64,000 nucleotides of DNA from Pyxidicoccus caerfyrddinensis (lineage in GTDB: Bacteria > Myxococcota > Myxococcia > Myxococcales > Myxococcaceae). Shown here in pieces: positions 63,210 through 64,000 of the stretch. The DNA lies in NCBI RefSeq assembly GCF_010894405.1, contig NZ_JAAIYA010000011.1:186001-250000 (forward strand). The letters run 5' to 3'. Every line of letters starts with the position of its first letter. The stretch's first letter is position 1. The notes beneath the pieces are model-generated. The model searched no databases. It worked only from the letters and a program-made list of their open reading frames with translations, and was not told the origin of the DNA. A program made the position numbers and the translations under genes.

Positions 63210-64000
63210 GTGACCCCGCCAGCCATCCGGCTCTTCAACACGATGACCATGCAGAAGGAGCTGCTGGAGCCCGCCACCCCTGGCGAGGTTGGGGTCTATG
63301 TGTGTGGTCCTACGACCTATAGTTACATCCACATCGGCAACGCGCGCACCTTCACCTCCTTCGACGTGGTGGTGCGGTACCTCCGCCACCGGGGGTTCAA
63401 GGTGCGCTACGTCCGCAACTACACCGACGTGGACGACAAGATCATCAAGGCCGCCGCGGAGACGGGCGAGACGGCGGTGGAACTGTCGAACCGCTACGTG
63501 GAGATCTTCCGCGAGGACGCGCGGGGCCTGCACCTGCTGGAGCCGGACGTCTCGCCGAAGGTGAGCGAGCACATCCCCGAAATCATCGGCATCATCCAGA
63601 AGCTCGTCGACAACGGCCACGCGTACGCGTCCCAGGGCGACGTGTACTTCTCGGTGAAGAGCGACCCGGACTACGCGAAGCTCTCCAAGCGTAACCTGGA
63701 CGAGCTGTGCGTGGGCGAGCGCGTCCAGCCGGGCGAGCAGAAGCACGAGCCGCTGGACTTCGCGCTGTGGAAGGGCGACAAGCCGGGCGAGCCCGCGTGG
63801 GACAGTCCCTGGGGACCGGGCCGGCCGGGCTGGCACATCGAGTGCTCGGCGATGAGCGCGAAGTACCTGGGCGAGACGTTCGACATCCATGGCGGGGCGC
63901 TGGACCTCATCTTCCCCCACCACGAGAACGAGATTGCCCAGAGCGAGTCCGCCAACCGCAAGCCGTTCGCCAAGTACTGGATGCACTGCGGCTTCCTGGA
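63210..64000 (+). CDS. cysS: Cysteinyl-tRNA synthetase, 3' end outside window
   Basis: About 263 N-terminal residues of CysRS are present; the frame runs open off the window edge. The class I signature YSYIHIGNART (HIGH-like) follows the zinc Cys in VCGPTTY; the second zinc Cys is in GWHIECSAMS, and FPHHENEIAQSE holds the remaining zinc ligands. It charges tRNA-Cys. GTG at 63210 is chosen because AGGAGGA (63194-63200) lies 9 bases upstream; TTG at 63201 would abut it. The KMSKS loop lies beyond the window. Confidence 0.96.
   Translation, partial: MTPPAIRLFNTMTMQKELLEPATPGEVGVYVCGPTTYSYIHIGNARTFTSFDVVVRYLRHRGFKVRYVRNYTDVDDKIIKAAAETGETAVELSNRYVEIFREDARGLHLLEPDVSPKVSEHIPEIIGIIQKLVDNGHAYASQGDVYFSVKSDPDYAKLSKRNLDELCVGERVQPGEQKHEPLDFALWKGDKPGEPAWDSPWGPGRPGWHIECSAMSAKYLGETFDIHGGALDLIFPHHENEIAQSESANRKPFAKYWMHCGFL

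Overview
The window is about 70% GC, densely packed, and reads as a chromosomal segment of a delta-proteobacterial myxobacterium, most likely family Myxococcaceae (Myxococcus, Corallococcus or Pyxidicoccus type). The grounds are third-position GC bias, a 164-residue CarD-like protein matching Myxococcus CdnL, a large membrane-anchored Ser/Thr kinase, many lipoproteins with Asp-Ala-Gly linkers, FHA proteins and elaborate hybrid histidine kinases. There are no rRNA genes, credible tRNA genes, CRISPR arrays, insertion sequences or phage genes. Forty-seven protein genes are supported; the first is cut at its 5' end and the last at its 3' end.

Bases 1-7,300: the tail of a membrane-anchored Pro-rich protein; a minus-strand pair of a rhodanese-MoeB fusion and a free rhodanese; an IscA-type Fe-S protein; an acyl-CoA thioesterase; a glycerophosphodiesterase plus deoxynucleoside kinase pair; and a lamin-tail lipoprotein closed by a clear intrinsic terminator. 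7,700-17,200: a Ser/Thr kinase, a SprT-like metalloprotein, an unknown Ala-rich protein, a polytopic membrane protein, a secreted metallothionein-like protein, a methyltransferase, a zinc-ribbon protein and nadA.

17,500-23,700 is a translationally coupled three-gene signalling operon: a degenerate receiver joined to PilZ-like domains and an acetyltransferase-like tail, then a SAM methyltransferase, then a kinase-receiver-kinase hybrid. 23,800-31,300: two convergent POT peptide transporters sharing a bidirectional terminator, a 370-base non-coding stretch with an orphan promoter and strong inverted repeats, uvrA, and an EamA transporter. 31,500-43,700: a VWA/ASH-repeat lipoprotein; a metallophosphoesterase resembling the eukaryotic RNA lariat debranching enzyme Dbr1; a PAF-acetylhydrolase-like lipoprotein; a PAP2 phosphatase; a class III nucleotide cyclase; an SMP-30-like protein divergent from a LysR regulator; two GNAT proteins and a small unknown. 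43,800-52,100: AddB-like and AddA-like recombination subunits and purA. 52,100-64,000: TPR, PH-like, two FHA and DUF2071-like proteins, a DOMON-like lipoprotein, a small unknown overlapping comEC, comEC, cdnL and the start of cysS.

Most genes are housekeeping or envelope/signalling functions in short operons. The strongest candidates for something undescribed are the Dbr1-like protein (34,697-35,602), notable because myxobacteria make branched msDNA from retrons; the pseudo-receiver/PilZ/acetyltransferase - methyltransferase - double-kinase operon; and the orphan promoter with structured downstream sequence near 27,143-27,289.
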